Assembly: GCA_032164245.1 (NCBI GenBank)
Contig: JAVMKO010000002.1
Coordinates: forward strand, 91,959,340 to 92,023,339
DNA length: 64,000 bases
Source: Sternotherus odoratus
Taxonomy: Eukaryota; Chordata; Testudines; Kinosternidae
Reading direction: 5' to 3'
In this document: piece after piece, positions 1-12,882 of the stretch
Layout of the letters: every line of letters begins with the position of its first letter
How positions within the stretch are numbered: position 1 is the stretch's first letter
The notes under the pieces: generated by a model
What the model saw: the letters and a program-made list of their open reading frames with translations, nothing else
Told to the model about the DNA's origin: nothing
Database searches by the model: none
Made by a program: the position numbers and the translations under genes

Positions 1-480
1 AGGATCCATCCCCTGGTCGTTCTCCGACACCGCAGTGCCCAGAGCCAGCCCAGTGACTCGGAGCGGTGCGCCAGAGCCAGGGTCAACGCCAACTCCATCA
101 GAACAGCCCAGAACCTAATGATTCTCTTGGTCTGAGGCCTAAACAACTTGCAAATTTTGTAGCGATCGCTGAGATGGGTTTCCCCCAAACAGCATAAACA
201 CTCACTGGCACAGGTCTCCTACAAGGGTCACACGACTTAAAACTCAGGGTAGGGGGCATGCCCCAGCACTAGCTAAACTAAATTAATCTACAGGGACCAC
301 ACGTTGAATGAACAAGCAGTTCTGGGAACGAACTACAGCAAAGCTGGAGCAAAGCAGTTCTGAAGCACCTTCACTGGCAGCAAGAAGGAACTGAGTGGGG
401 AGGAGCGCACAGCACCCCTTATACTGCGCCATGGAGGTGCCACTCCAGGGCGGCCAACTCCTCCATATTTCATACAAATG
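1..480 (-). mobile_element. DIRS retrotransposon remnant, 5' end and gag start
   Basis: On the minus strand an ATG at 259-257 opens a degenerate reading that starts MPPTLSFKSCDPC and passes LRPRES. This parallels the gag start of DIRS copy B (MPGAPGFKTCVHC ... FKPRTKKERES). Towards 400 the segment AAGAAGGAACTGAGTGGGG matches the inner edge of the 5' inverted repeat of copies A and B (AAGAAGGAACTGAGCGGGG). Beyond it a GC-rich stretch up to about 460 resembles the ITR body only weakly. The element runs off the left edge of the window. It is clearly an older subfamily than A or B, and frameshifts and stops are present. Confidence 0.6.
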
Positions 481-2083
481 TCTCTTACCGATCTGCTTTG
501 GTCTTTCCCTGCATCTTCAGCAAGCCAACATTACACACTAATCTCACATACTCTTGCACATATACACACTATCTTCCACTGCCATCCCCGCCTAAATGCA
601 GAGCTTCCTTTTCTCTAATGGTAAAGCTGGCCCAGAGGCAATAAAGTTGGAGGAAGTAGAGAATCTGCAAGCTGAAGACATAGGAACAAAACTCCTCAAA
701 GAAAAGGCTAAAGGGGTAGTAGCTAAGAAGAAAAGCAAAGTGGTGAAGAACACAAAAGATGTAGTTGAGAGAGAGAGGAAACTAAGAGTGAAGAGGAAAA
801 TGAAGCAGGCCTCAAGCACCAGCAGTGCGCTGGCTTCATTTTCTGGCCCTGATCCTTATATGTGTTATCTGTGACACTTGAAAGTGGGACATTTTTAGCC
901 ACTTGCAATACTGAAGCATGACACGTAACTAAACTGCTTTGGCACTTACACCATCTTTCAAGATGGTCAGTTGTCTTCACATTTCTGCTTGGAAGCAATA
1001 TTTATTAAACTATGTCTCTTAAATTTGTTCATTCTTGACTTATAGAACAGGAAGAATAAATGGCTTGCAATCTTGAGTGCATTTCGCTGTACCCATGCAA
1101 TTCAAAAATGTTTTCTAAATGTATGTTTTATAAATGACTATACAACAAGATCTTAGGGGGGAAGATTCATTTATTCCATTTACAAAAATCAACTTCTGTG
1201 CACCCATTATTCCTACCACCTATTTTGGGCACCAATTTAAGAGAGTTTTTAGTACTCCATATTTTTATGTGGAGCAGCTATTCTGAAACTAAAGGGCTAT
1301 ATAATGTGTTTGCATTTAATAAGCTTTTATATTATTAATTGTAAGTTTTATTTTAGGTAGAATGTGAGTTTTTAAATGTTCAGTTAATTTAACTCCCCCA
1401 CCACCTTAAAAAGATGAAAAAATCTATAGTGCTAATACAGTTAGAAAACTCAGAAATTACTTGACAGTAATCAGGATCTCTGGACACATATAGGCATGTT
1501 GTATGTCAATACAGGTAGAATTTATTAAAGTAAGGCTAAATAAAATGCTTTGGCCTTTCGTTCTGAACATCATGAGGTTGGTGATTATTGCCATCTCTTC
1601 CAGGCAGGAGTTCCATAACATAGGTCCAGATATCATAAGAGTGATGTTTTAAACTATGCTCAAGACCCTCTCATTATTGGTCAATGGTTGATAAAATAAT
1701 AATATCAGTCCCCTATCAGTCATTTTGCTGTGAGAAGAATGTCCAGGCACCTGTAATCATCTGTATTTAAAAATTTAAAAGGACAGGATGGATATTAATC
1801 AGAGCCCTTATAAATCAAGATTTATGATTACAGGAGTTCCCAAATGAATGCAAGAATGAAATTATTTATTATGAAAACCCTTAAGATGGTTTTCTAGCTC
1901 CTCACAGAAAATCTCAGAAAAGATTATTGTTCATATGGGCATAGCTCCCCAAAGGGCTAATCCAGAGTTGAAGTAGGAGGCATAATGGCAGGAATTGTCA
2001 TTGACTCCTTGAATTTAGTTTCGAGATGTAACAAGTGAATGTAAAACAATGGGAGGAAAAGGGGGATGAATTTAATAGTAATA
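481..2083. other. CDKAL1 intron, nothing recognised
   Basis: AT-rich sequence. A 92-codon plus-strand frame at 596-874 is Lys-rich and has no recognised relatives. I saw no splice sites, repeat ends or RNA structures I could support. Confidence 0.5.
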
Positions 2084-2923
<840 letters not shown>

Positions 2924-3039
2924 TGTAAACAACATGAGATGATCCTGCCCTCTCCTTCATATTTGTCTCTATTTTTTATCAAGTTTCCTCATGGAATAAT
3001 TCCTGGATCAATTCGTCTTGAATCACCTACTGCTAGTGA

Positions 3040-3480
3040 TTGATAAGAGGTGCTATTTCTGGCAGAATGGATTTTCCTCCATCTCTTTCCTACCCTGTCT
3101 CCTATCAGTTTCCATTTTTCTTTCCTATGTTATATCTCCTCTCCCATGTTTTTCCTGATGTGTTCTTTCTCTATGTACCCCTTTTCTGCTTCACTACTCT
3201 ATTTTTCCAGTCCCCTCTATCTATATTTGTGCTCTAAGCAAAATTCCTCCCTTCTTACTGCTCACTGCCTTTGCCTCCTTTTCTCTGTCCCTCTTCCTTC
3301 CTGCTCTGTGCCTCTCTAATTCCTCTCAATTTATCCCTCTTTACAATCGTTCTGTCTTTTACCCCTAACTTCACCTCTCCTCATCATAATTTCTCTTTTC
3401 TCTCTATGGGGCTGGCAAAGCTCCCATCCTCTCTCTCTTCCTCTAACAGCTTCTATCCCTTCTCAAGCTGAACTTCAGTC
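3040..3480. repeat. Pyrimidine-rich tract, about 430 bp
   Basis: The plus strand is strongly C/T-biased with scattered purines, mostly irregular TCTTTCC-type words rather than a short tandem unit. In the CDKAL1 transcript (minus strand) this would be a long purine-rich stretch. No gene is supported. The small frames here come from the composition. Confidence 0.6.
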
Positions 3481-4697
3481 ACATATTGCCAATTTTCCAG
3501 ACAGTACACCAAATATTACATTTAACTCAACCTGATTCCTGAAGTTTTTATTCTTTATTTTGGCTCTTATTCTTTCAGCATTTCCCTTAATGTCAGGCTG
3601 CTTGTCCTCAACAATTATGAAGATGTAGAAAGGTGAGAACATTTTCGTTTTGAAACATTATCAGCATGGTGAAATCAAACAATCCATGCAATTATTATTT
3701 AATGTACTGGCAAAAGACACACACTTATTATTTAGACAATCTAATAAGTAAGAATCCTATATTTTAGCACACACAGTATGCTCTCCAGTTATATGCTCAC
3801 CTTTAGGTGAACTACTAAAATACTATCAGTGATTCATAATTAATTAACATATGAGGTCAATTAAATAGTTGGCAAACATTGGTTAATATTTAAACTAGGA
3901 ATGGATGGGCTACTTCACCAGACAGGTCAATGTGACTGAAATCTAGAGAGGTTATGTGAAGTATGAAAGGTTCAAGCCTGAAGTAATTTCCTTTGCTTGT
4001 TTTCAACAATCAAGTCCAGTGACCCATTATAACACTGTATTTTGTGAAAATGTCAGACAGACACAATGTGATTCAACCTGCATTTATAGTCTCACCATGC
4101 CCCAAGAGTGGAATAAATTGTGTATGAATACTACAGTTCTAGCCCCTACAGAAAAGAAAATACCCCCTACAGAACGATTTAACTTCAAGAGGAAATTTAA
4201 AAGCAAGCTGGCATCTAAGAAAAAAAAAATACCCCAACCTCTACAATGGCTTTAACGGTGTGAATTAGTGAAAAGTGAAAATTAAAAATTAAAAAATATG
4301 GTAAGAGTTAGCAGTTACGGCCTCTCCTTCGAGTCTACAATGAAGGTATGCCTTATTTCTTTGCCCACCATTGATTATACTTTTTAAACCGTTACACACA
4401 TACACACCCTACTACAAAAATTAGGTTTTTATGAGCATATGGAAAATTTTGACTTGTAACTCTGACCAGCATAGATACAGATATCCTGTGGCTCCCATCG
4501 GTATGGAAGGCCTACTTTATTGGTCCAACTGATGACCCCAAATGGGTTTCAAATATTTCTACAGCATGAATACTTGCAAACAAAGGCATTTTGTTGAAAA
4601 CATTAACTAATACGATCATATTCTGTTGTAGATCACTGACACAGTAATCCCACCCTTTTCAGTATGTCGTCTTCACAGATCACCTTGCAATACAGAG

Positions 4698-5121
4698 CTA
4701 TGACAAATTAAATGTCTGGGAAAGAAGTTGGAGTGTCAATGGTGTAAAAGGTACTTCAAGTCCAACTACTGTGGCACAGAGAGTATTCAAAGTCTTATGA
4801 TCTGACAGGGCTATGGTGGAGACAAAAAGTTTTATTTCCTTCACTACTGAGTCTGCATACTCTTGGAACCATTTCTGGTGCCTGGAAGTCTGATGAATCT
4901 TGGTTACATCTTGCTGGAAACAAGTCACTGAGAAATTTTCTATTATGTATCAGAATAAATTCAAATGACTGGTCTCTTCCATGATAACAAATGTGAACCT
5001 TCTTGTCTTGTATCTTGGAGACTTGAGGGAACAAAAGGTAAGCCAAAAAGTAAGCTACATCGTAAAAATGTTTGGAGTCTATTTCTAAAATTTTGAAAGC
5101 TGAAGTGGCCATTAGGAACAT
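4698..5121 (-). pseudogene. Possible decayed coding fragment, unidentified
   Basis: Two overlapping minus-strand frames (5121-4795 and 4928-4698) have balanced, protein-like composition, with segments such as LEIDSKHFYDVAYFLAYL and HQKWFQEYADSVVKEI. They look like one sequence broken by a frameshift near 4900. I see no splice sites or poly-A tail that would decide between a retropseudogene and part of a mobile element. I do not recognise the protein. Confidence 0.25.
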
Positions 5122-5195
5122 GCAAATATATTATTTTCAAGTCAACGAAGCAAAGACCATCTTTGGAGGTCTATTTCTCAAAGCCTTCCCTCTGA

Positions 5196-5390
5196 GGCCT
5201 TGTCTACACTACACAGTTTTGTCAGCAAAAGGCAGCTTTTGTCAACAAACCAGTGAATGCATACACATTACAATGCTACTTTTGGTGGCAAAATGTTCCT
5301 GTTTTGCTGACAAAAAAAATCAGCTTGACGAGACCCATAGAGACTTTATGTGGCAAAGTTAGAGTGACAAAGTGTCAGTGTAGACACGGC
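5196..5390. mobile_element. MITE-like inverted-repeat element
   Basis: The left end GGCCTTGTCTACACTA and right end AGTGTAGACACGGC are near-perfect inverted repeats about 195 bp apart. They resemble ends common in turtle Harbinger-derived MITEs. No clear 3-bp target duplication is visible. The element may be longer, since the following 170 bp also look repeat-like. Confidence 0.4.
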
Positions 5391-5876
5391 ATTCATTATG
5401 TTGCCATAACTGGCCTCCAGGAGGTATTCACACCATGACTGCTCTGCTCACTCTTTTGAATTCTTCTGTCCTGGATCCAGCTACACACGCCTTCCCTTTA
5501 AGCTCCAGGAAGTTCTGAAACTGCTTAGTGTGAAGAGCTCACATAGCTCCTGCCTGGACTACAAGGGAGGGTTGGATGATTGGTTTGTGGAGAGAGGAGG
5601 CTTTTGGAGAACTCGCAGGGAATCACAGAATCCAAACATTAACTTGGAGTCATGCTCTCTCCAGCACTAGCAATGCAGCGGCTAGCAGGCAGGGCAGGCT
5701 TCTGCTGGGGGCGGGAGACTGCTGTGCTGTGCACTGCAGAGCCAGGGAGGGAGATGGGTACTGATGTTGGGGGTGTCCCCCTTCCCCTGCCTCAGGACTG
5801 GTTGTTTCTAGCTGCTGTCTGAATTTAAAGAGACAGCATGCTGACACATTCACTCTCCCCTAATACACACAAACAC

Positions 5877-5908
5877 ACACTCCCTCCCTCCCTCCCTCCC
5901 TCCCTCTT
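5877..5908. repeat. (CCCT)n microsatellite
   Basis: A short run of CCCT units that follows an ACACAC-rich stretch. Confidence 0.85.
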
Positions 5909-6049
5909 TGCCCCCAAATATCAGTTGAAAAGCAGGTGGCAATCTAGTAGGATGCCCATGGAATGATGGGATTGAGAATCATTTGATGCTGTACTTGCTC
6001 TATGAGGCACTGTAAACCCTTCCCAAAGCACCCTGTGACCAGTTGCACA

Positions 6050-6190
6050 GTGGGATGGTGTAGGGAGGCGGTGTGGCCCCCTGCTGACCTGGAGGAGAAT
6101 AAGCCCTGCCAGAGAGGGTCAGGGGTCGGACAGGAAGTACTAGAGCTCTACCTCAGAGCTCACTCAGGCGACAGCCACTGAAACAACTCA
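6050..6190. repeat. GC-rich dispersed repeat fragment
   Basis: The words GGCGGTGTGGCCCCCTGCTGA and ACAGGAAGTACTAGAGCTC parallel the sequence on either side of DIRS copy A (12712-12838 and 20011-20090). This indicates one repeat family, possibly the terminal region of an LTR element. Classification is uncertain. Confidence 0.4.
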
Positions 6191-6444
6191 ACAAAATAGT
6201 TAGCCTCAGTCGACAACCTCCGAAAACTAGTAAACTTAGCATTATAAACAGCCTGTCAGAACAGGTAACGGCTTGACATCATTGCCACTTTGTACTGTAG
6301 TAAAGCAGTATGCTTGTGCCCGCAACACAGAGATGCTGTAGGCTATAGCTGTAATCTACGAGAGAACGACCAGTTAAAATTCACGTTCAGTGACAGTTCT
6401 CTTTTCTTTACTCATTTGTTTTAAGCCATATTGTAAAAAAAAAT

Positions 6445-6525
6445 AATTGGGCACCGCTTTTTGGCGCCGCCAAATCTTGGTGCCCTAGGCGGCTGCCTAG
6501 TTCGCCTAGTGGTTACACTGGCCCT
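6445..6525. mobile_element. hAT-like element end
   Basis: The sequence runs through a GC-rich GCCTAGGCGGCTGCCTAG foldback to ...GGTTACACTGGCCCTG. Its reverse complement starts CAGGGCCAGTGTAACC, typical of hAT ends. The partner end was not found. Confidence 0.35.
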
Positions 6526-6529
6526 GATG

Positions 6530-8258
6530 GGACCTACCTAGCAATGAGTTCACTGGATTCTGAATGACCCTAGAGAGGTTTGCCATCCTCCCCCAAATTA
6601 TATAAATGCAAAAAAACCAAACAAACAGATCTGCTCAGCCAGGTAATATACATTGTTTTTTTTAAAATGTAACATTTAGGCACTCCTGCATGAATTTTCA
6701 GCAAGAGAATACAACATCCAGGAAATCTTTCCATTTTCCTTTTTCAAAAAGCTCAACTAAATTACATCACAGTAACAAGGCTGTGACATTAATTTACTAG
6801 CAGAAATCAGACCTCGCACGTTTGTTCCACACCTATACTTTTCTGTAAGGCTGAGGCACCAAAAGTTGTAAGAGATGGCACATCAGCCTTACAAAGACAT
6901 TTGAGTTACATTTCACTTAAATTTGGTTGTATTATTTATAACTTACTAGGTATTTAGATTTTTACATGTTAAAAGTGTAAGTTACTCTTCACCAATTATG
7001 CTTTTATTTGCTGTATTTCACTTAGCTTGGAAATGAAAATTTCCTAGTCAATTTCACTCTCTTTACATAAGTATCTAACCAGATTCACACACACATTCTC
7101 ACATATTAGCAGAATGCTCCAATGTTTGGGTTTAAAATATTCAGAGGAATATAATTCCTTTAAAATAGTTTCCCTTTGAAGTGCTTTTTCTAACTCCATG
7201 GAAACACTTTTATTGGTGTTAGACTTTTGCAAAAACCAGCTTTTCGCATCATCTATGTTTGGCATCTAAATTTACTTGACAATGTCCCTTTAATGTCCCC
7301 TAGTTTCTGTTACATTTATGTTAAGCATTTTGCTTTTAGAGTTTGTATTCTCCAATAAATCTTTGATAAACTCTGACCCTCACTCCTTTCTGAAAAAACA
7401 AACAAACCCAAAAGGGACTGCCATCATCTATTGAATTCAACAGCCCAATTAATCCTTTCTATCCAATTTGTAATTAGGATAAGCAGCAAGGGAACTGAGT
7501 CCCAAGTTATGCACAATTTCTCTAAACTCTGTTTCCATAATTCTCACTTTTTAAAGTTTAATTTTATATACGGACATTTTTACAAGAAGTTTCATAACTG
7601 CTATTTTAATGAACAGCAGCACTTCACAACTACAATATCAACAGTGAAGACCAATTTTTAAATAAATTAGAATCAAATCATTTTTGCCATAACCACAAAT
7701 TTCCTAGCTTGCTTTCAAGCCAGACTTTGTTATTCAGTAACAATAATCACGTTATCAAAATGCAACACTGTCATTTCTCAGGATAAACACTGTAAAGCCC
7801 TTTTCTCAAAGAGAAGAGACAGTGACTTAAGTTATAATCTTACTCCGACTCCCTAAAAAACTATAAGCAAAAATATGCACAGAAAATCAGAGATTTGAAG
7901 CTATGTGCACTTTACAAAAATCATGGTGCTTTCTATCATCATTTTAAGGGTCTTAGCTACACCAGCAGATGGACCACCTCATTAAGATGCAAGACACTAA
8001 TTCAGGTTACCAAGAGCAGCATGATGCTCCTGAGGCAATGATTGACTCATTTAATGCCAGCAAGTACCAAAAGATCACCACAGAGAACTATAATGTTGCT
8101 GTTTTCAGTATGTTATGAGAAAGAAAGCAGGAACAAGAAAAACTCCCTAAAAAGCTTATTCCGTTGCTCTAGTCTACATCATACTGGGTCCAGTTCTGCT
8201 ACCCATACTCCTAGTGGGTAGGACATTATTCCATGAGTAATTGCACTGATTCGAGTAG
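6530..8258. other. CDKAL1 intron, nothing recognised
   Basis: AT-rich sequence with only short chance frames, including a 73-codon minus frame at 7044-7265 without recognisable relatives. No repeat ends, exons or RNA genes could be supported. Confidence 0.5.
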
Positions 8259-8260
8259 TA

Positions 8261-8778
8261 CCGTATTTTTCGTCTTATAGGACGCTCCGTCCTATAAGAC
8301 GCACCCTCATTTTTTAATACAAAATCCGGAAAAAAAAAAAAAAAAAAAAAAAAAGCGCCTCGCTCTCCCGTCCCCGCCGCGCGGGCGGGCTGCCGGGGTT
8401 CCCCCCTCCCCGCCGCGGGTGGGCTGCCGGGGTTCCCCCCCTCCCCGGCGGACCAAAAAAAAAAAAAAAAAAAAGCCTCGCTCTCCCGTCCCCGCCGCGC
8501 GGGCGGGCTGCCGGGAGCGTCCCGGTTCCCCCCTCCCCGCCGCGGGACGGGAGAGCGAGGCGCTTTTTTTTTTTTTTTTGGTCTGGCGGGGAGGGGGGAA
8601 CCCCGGCAGCCCGCCCGCGGCGGGGAGGGGGGAACCCCGGCAGCCCGCCCGCGCGGCGGGGACGGGAGAGCGAGGCGCTTTTTTTTTTTTTTTTTTGCAT
8701 TCGCCCTATAAGACGCACCAACTTTTTCCCCCCCGTTTTGGGGAAGAAAAAGTGCGTCTTATAGGGCGAAAAATACGG
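8261..8778. mobile_element. Foldback DNA transposon with TA duplications
   Basis: The 518-bp element is flanked by TA on each side (8259-8260, 8779-8780). It has terminal repeats CCGTATTTTTCG...CGAAAAATACGG, with inner parts describing 'tataagacgcacc' motifs in both orientations. The core is a large GC-rich inverted repeat. Modules containing GCCTCGCTCTCCCGTCC and GGGCTGCCGGGGTT separated by poly-A runs in the left half recur as their complements with poly-T runs in the right half. The axis is near 8520-8530. The TA duplication and end sequence fit the mariner/Tc-like superfamily. Long open frames (137 and 159 codons) arise from base composition and are not genes. Confidence 0.75.
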
Positions 8779-9596
8779 TACTTTACTGTCCAAGTCATTT
8801 TACTGACTTCAGTGGCACTACTCACAGAATAAGGTACCGGTCAAAGTGAAATGGGCATGCAGAATCTTTTTTTTTTTTAAGGGAATCTGCTTTGCAGTCT
8901 TATGTTATGACAAATGTCAATTGTAGTAATAGCAGACTGTATGGTGTTTTGGTTGGGAGTAAGTAAAGGGACAGTTTTCATTTTAAAAGCAAGATGAAAT
9001 CAGTACAAGTGTCATCTTACTCAGCCACTCAAATTATACTTAGTAGAAGCTTTAAACCACGCTACCTAATCTCTTAATAGCAGCAGCTTCTATACTTAGT
9101 TTGGGTTATGCATTTTCATGCTCTGCTCCAAAAACTTTTCATACTCAAGAATAAAAGTTAGAGACAACCTCTCATGGACCAGCCGCTTGTTTACATTAAA
9201 AGCACAGCCACTTGCGCTGAGTCATGTAGTATGAATGCTTCATGGAACAGTAATTTTACAACCTGATTAGTAATGGAGACAGTGTCATGTAGCCCAGAAA
9301 GAACCAAATTGATTTATTAAATAATGAATGTTCACTAGTCAGGCTGAAGAAACAATGCACTTTTTACAATATTTCACTGCAAAATATTTAGTGTATATAC
9401 AAGAACACAGCAAGAGTGAACAACCAACATAGTTACACAAGTAAACAGTTTAGCTGCCCTGTTGAAGAAAGCTTATAGAAATGAGATGAAATATCTAAAA
9501 CAAACCCAGCAATTGTGAGAGTTCAAAAGATATGAAAATGAGTTTATAGCACTAAGTAAGATGAACTACACAGAGTAAGGGATCATAAACAACAAG
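8779..9596. other. CDKAL1 intron, nothing recognised
   Basis: AT-rich, with no gene, repeat end or RNA that I can support. Confidence 0.5.
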
Positions 9597-9763
9597 ATAT
9601 GGTCAAGAAATATATTTCTTGAAAGTATATCGAGAGGATTTATGTGAGTTACTGGAACTTCAATACTACAATGATGACAAGTGAGATACAAGGAGGGCAA
9701 GACTGAAGATGCATATTGCACTATGTAGCTCCAATATGAAGTACCTCTAACTGAAATTATCTA
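9597..9763. repeat. Direct repeat, copy 1 (3' of the 49-nt exon)
   Basis: About 166 bp starting GATATGGTCAAGAAATATAT and ending AACTGAAATTA. It matches 10807-10972 in the same orientation with scattered substitutions and a few small indels. Homology stops sharply at both ends. I do not recognise the sequence as a known repeat family. Confidence 0.85.
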
Positions 9764-10031
9764 TCCTATTTAGATAGGTAAAAAGCATTTTTAGAATGTC
9801 TCCATAAAATCTTCCACCTTTAAAACCCACAGATCTCGCCATACTTTATCTTTCAACAGTTCCTTTGGTGATGCATACATTGCATAGTGCAGCATTACAT
9901 GAACAGAAAATCCTTCATTTACTTATCTGATCAAAACAAAGACAGAATGGAAGGGAACACTGTCACAGTGTGTACTAAATAAAGCTCACAGCATTCAGCA
10001 GAACAGCAGTTAATTTTATTTGAAGGCTTAC

Positions 10032-10080
10032 CTTTAATAGTTTCCTCCACAACTTCTACTACACGATCTATTTGCTGAAC
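10032..10080 (-). CDS. CDKAL1: CDKAL1 coding exon (VQQIDRVVEVVEETIKG)
   Basis: This 49-nt minus-strand exon follows an acceptor with a strong pyrimidine tract (CCTTTTTTCAG) and ends at a GTAAG donor. It reads VQQIDRVVEVVEETIK plus the first base of a Gly codon. This is the segment after SIIG in vertebrate CDKAL1, at the end of the N-terminal methylthiotransferase domain. Phase matches the upstream exon exactly. The next expected exon (HSVRLLGQKK in the mammalian protein) was not found between 1 and 10031. The exon sits between two direct repeats at 9597-9763 and 10807-10972, which is unusual for such a small exon. Confidence 0.93.
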
Positions 10081-10806
10081 CTGAAAAAAGGACCAGAAGA
10101 TCAATAAAACTAAGCTGTTTTGATGGATCTGAAAAATTCTTGTTTCACATGTATTTAATTCAGAAGTGTGGAAGAAACTAACATCAGTTTTGGTTAGTTC
10201 CATTTAGGCTAGTGTTGTGTAGTATTATTGTGTCTTGGCCAGAGCACAGATGATTTTATTTACCTATACTGAAACATTTGGCTTCTATTTCCTAGCAGAA
10301 AAATATAACTTCTCTTTAGTAGAATAAAAAAGGTTCCATGAGCTTCTTTTACACAGTCTTTAAGGTCTGCAGAAATGTTACACAGGGTACCCGGCAGCAC
10401 TAGTAGCTAAGCTAGGTCAGGCATGGATAAAAAGTGCAAGAAAAGAGAAAAGCAAGAAATCTATAGAATATCCTGATTACATATTTCAAAATAGTGTTTC
10501 ATAATTACACCTCTCAAAAGTCCAAAATGGATTTTAATCTTTTTTTAAATTATTTGTTTAATATTGATAAAGAATTGGAAATTTCAGCTCATGAGTTTTA
10601 GCAAATGTTTTAGCAAATCATGATCATTTTAAAACAAAGAGCATTAAAAAAGAAGCGTGGTTGCATTCCTAACCTAAAATAGTTGTGATCACTGCCCTTC
10701 TCGTATTGTACAATGGGGAAATTCACTTATAAAGTTCTTAAACCCTTTAAACTCAACATATTGAGCTTGAAGAAAAAATGCAGTACATTCCACTTTCATT
10801 TTCTTG

Positions 10807-10972
10807 GGATATGATCAAGAAATATATTTCCTGAAAGTATGTGTCGAGAGGATTTATGTGAGTTACTGGAACTCAATACTACAGTGATGACAAGTGATAT
10901 ACAAGGAGGGCAAGACTGAAGATGCACATTGCACTATGTGGCTCCAGTATGAAGTACCTCTAACTGAAATTA
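10807..10972. repeat. Direct repeat, copy 2 (5' of the 49-nt exon)
   Basis: Second copy, starting GATATGATCAAGAAATATAT. It lies about 1.2 kb from copy 1 with the CDKAL1 exon between them. Confidence 0.85.
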
Positions 10973-11513
10973 AAGGGAGTTGCTTGGCTGAAGTCCTATG
11001 CATATAGGAAAAAAAGGCTTTTGCCTTCCAATATTAAAATCTGTGGAACAAAACGTTTTACCTGACCTAGAAAATATATCTACACTGGAATATTCTTTAT
11101 GTTGTCACAGAAAAGAAAATAACTTGTTAATACACAGATAAAATGATCATATGTAATGACAGCACAACTCATTCTACAATATATCTTTTTCATTATTACT
11201 CACACATTGCTTTCTTTCCTCTACTCACTTGCATGTATAATGACAATCTCCGCACCAAAAATCACTCAATCATGTTCTGCTGTGCGACTGAGTGGTTTAC
11301 CTCTCCAAAGAAACCAGAAGTCCCCATCAGGAGACATCTTCATAGTAAGGGACACAGTACTTCTTGATACAAGATTTCTCTCCTAGTAATATCCCATGCA
11401 ACATTTTTAAAAGGGGCATGACTCTTTTCCAATGTACAAATAAAAAAACCCAAAACTTTACCCTTCCCTAATTTAATCCTCAGCCTTACTTCAAAATTTG
11501 AATGTAAAGATTG

Positions 11514-12700
11514 TTACTCTCCTGTATCGTAATTGTGCTCTTCATGATGTGGGTGCAGATATGTATTCCACTGGCTGTGCACACGCCTAGGGCACAAAGC
11601 CAGAGAACTCTGCCTAGCAGCACTCACGGGGCAGCACTCACTGTGCCTCAAAGCCCTGCATGGGGACATAACAGAGCTTTTCAGACCACTTAGCTGGTAA
11701 GCAGCAATGAAATGGACATTCCAAAGAAATTTAGCAGGCTCCAAAAGGGCTTCATTTATCTGGAGAGTTACTCTCACTGGGGCTGAGGATGGGCGGATAT
11801 CCAGCAACTTATTTGTGTTCTCTTGCATGTACTCGGCCTGGATCCCAAAAGTCTGGTACAGATACCTGTGAGGGTCTTGTATGACAGAGTCATCAGGCAC
11901 TGGTGAAGAAGAGTCCAGTATTGCAGTGTCATCCAAAAAGAAAGGAGGATGATTGGAGGCTGAGAGGGAGGGGGAGGAGAGGTTAAGGTACCTGCACAAG
12001 AGGGTCAGACTGGACCGGCTCAGGAAAAATAACCTCTAACTACAAGTACTGTAGAGGGAGCAGTAATCAGTCATCTTCCCTTGGGCTGAATCAAGAGTAG
12101 GAACTCCCAGACCAAGTTACACTCCATACAGGCCAATGGGAATAGTGATAAGACATTGCTGGCCAGTAGGTAGTAGGGCAGGGACTGCTATCTCTACTGC
12201 TAGAATGGTGCTGATGCCCGTACCGATGTTGATCCAAGGATTGAGAACGGTGCTTTGACAGTGAGAAGGAAGAGGAAGTAGTCTCCAAACAAGATCCTGA
12301 GGTGCCCTTGGAATCATCTGTGGGAATGAAGGAACCACCCCAAGGAAGCAAACATACGGTCAGCCTCCTCTGGAACCCAATACAAAGAAGTCACTGGTGC
12401 TGAGGATCAAGGAGCAGTTGATACTATTGGTACCTGAAGAGACATCGCCCCTATAGCCAGCACTGGAGCAAATGAGGGTGCTGAAACCGAGGTCAGCATT
12501 GAATCCAATGAAGAGGTCTGTAGTACATACATTGGTGTCAAAGACAGTGTTTGTGCCAATGAGTCTCTCAGTACTGCAAAGGGCCTTGACTACAACTCTG
12601 CAGTCTGAGCCGCAGACAATGCAGAATGCAGTGAAGATCAGCAAAACAGCTCCGCAACTCAAATAGACCATACCAGTGGTGCAACACTAAAAGACAATGT
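11514..12700 (-). pseudogene. Old DIRS gag remnant
   Basis: Minus-strand frames 11999-11514 and 12351-12091 align by eye with the gag of DIRS copy B. QDPHRYLYQTFGIQAEYMQE followed by LLDIRPSSAPVRVTLQI parallels HQDLLRRVARNLNLPAEE...VDILSSDGPPKIALPFI. SSSFSLSKHRSQSLDQHRYG ... HWPVW parallels the His/Arg/Ser-rich segment ending GQWPVW. The match covers roughly the middle of gag (about residues 200-550). Stops and frameshifts abound. It belongs to a more diverged subfamily than A and B and abuts the repeat that hosts copy A. Confidence 0.6.
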
Positions 12701-12711
12701 AGAAGGTGCTA

Positions 12712-12838
12712 AACCACAGGGGTGGAGGGGGGCAGCGTGGCCTCCCTCTGAGCCAGAGGGTAAAAAAAACATTCTCTAAGCCGGAGTGGGCGGGCTCAGA
12801 CCAAGCTGGCCCCGCCCCCTGGAAGAGAAGGGGTGGAA
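12712..12838. repeat. GC-rich dispersed repeat, left half (split by DIRS A)
   Basis: The sequence GGGGCAGCGTGGCCTCCCT through CCCGCCCCCTGGAAGAGAAG continues on the other side of DIRS A at 20011 with AGGAAGTATAAAGGGCGGGG. The same order of words occurs in the fragment at 6050-6190. DIRS A therefore appears inserted in this older repeat. Confidence 0.5.
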
Positions 12839-12882
12839 AAAACAGTTACTCACCTTTCGTAACGGTTGTTCTTCGAGATGTG

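Noticed and set aside
596..874. 92-codon Lys-rich plus frame
   Set aside because: I could not match it to any protein or find splice or poly-A evidence. It could be an old retropseudogene fragment but is not supportable.
8314..8832. Frames of 137-159 codons in the GC-rich foldback
   Set aside because: Composition artefacts: poly-A and poly-T read as Lys or Phe runs, and the sequence is palindromic.
9597..10972. Direct repeats as LTRs of one retroelement
   Set aside because: A genuine CDKAL1 exon with splice sites lies between them and there are no LTR-type TG..CA ends, primer site or target duplication.
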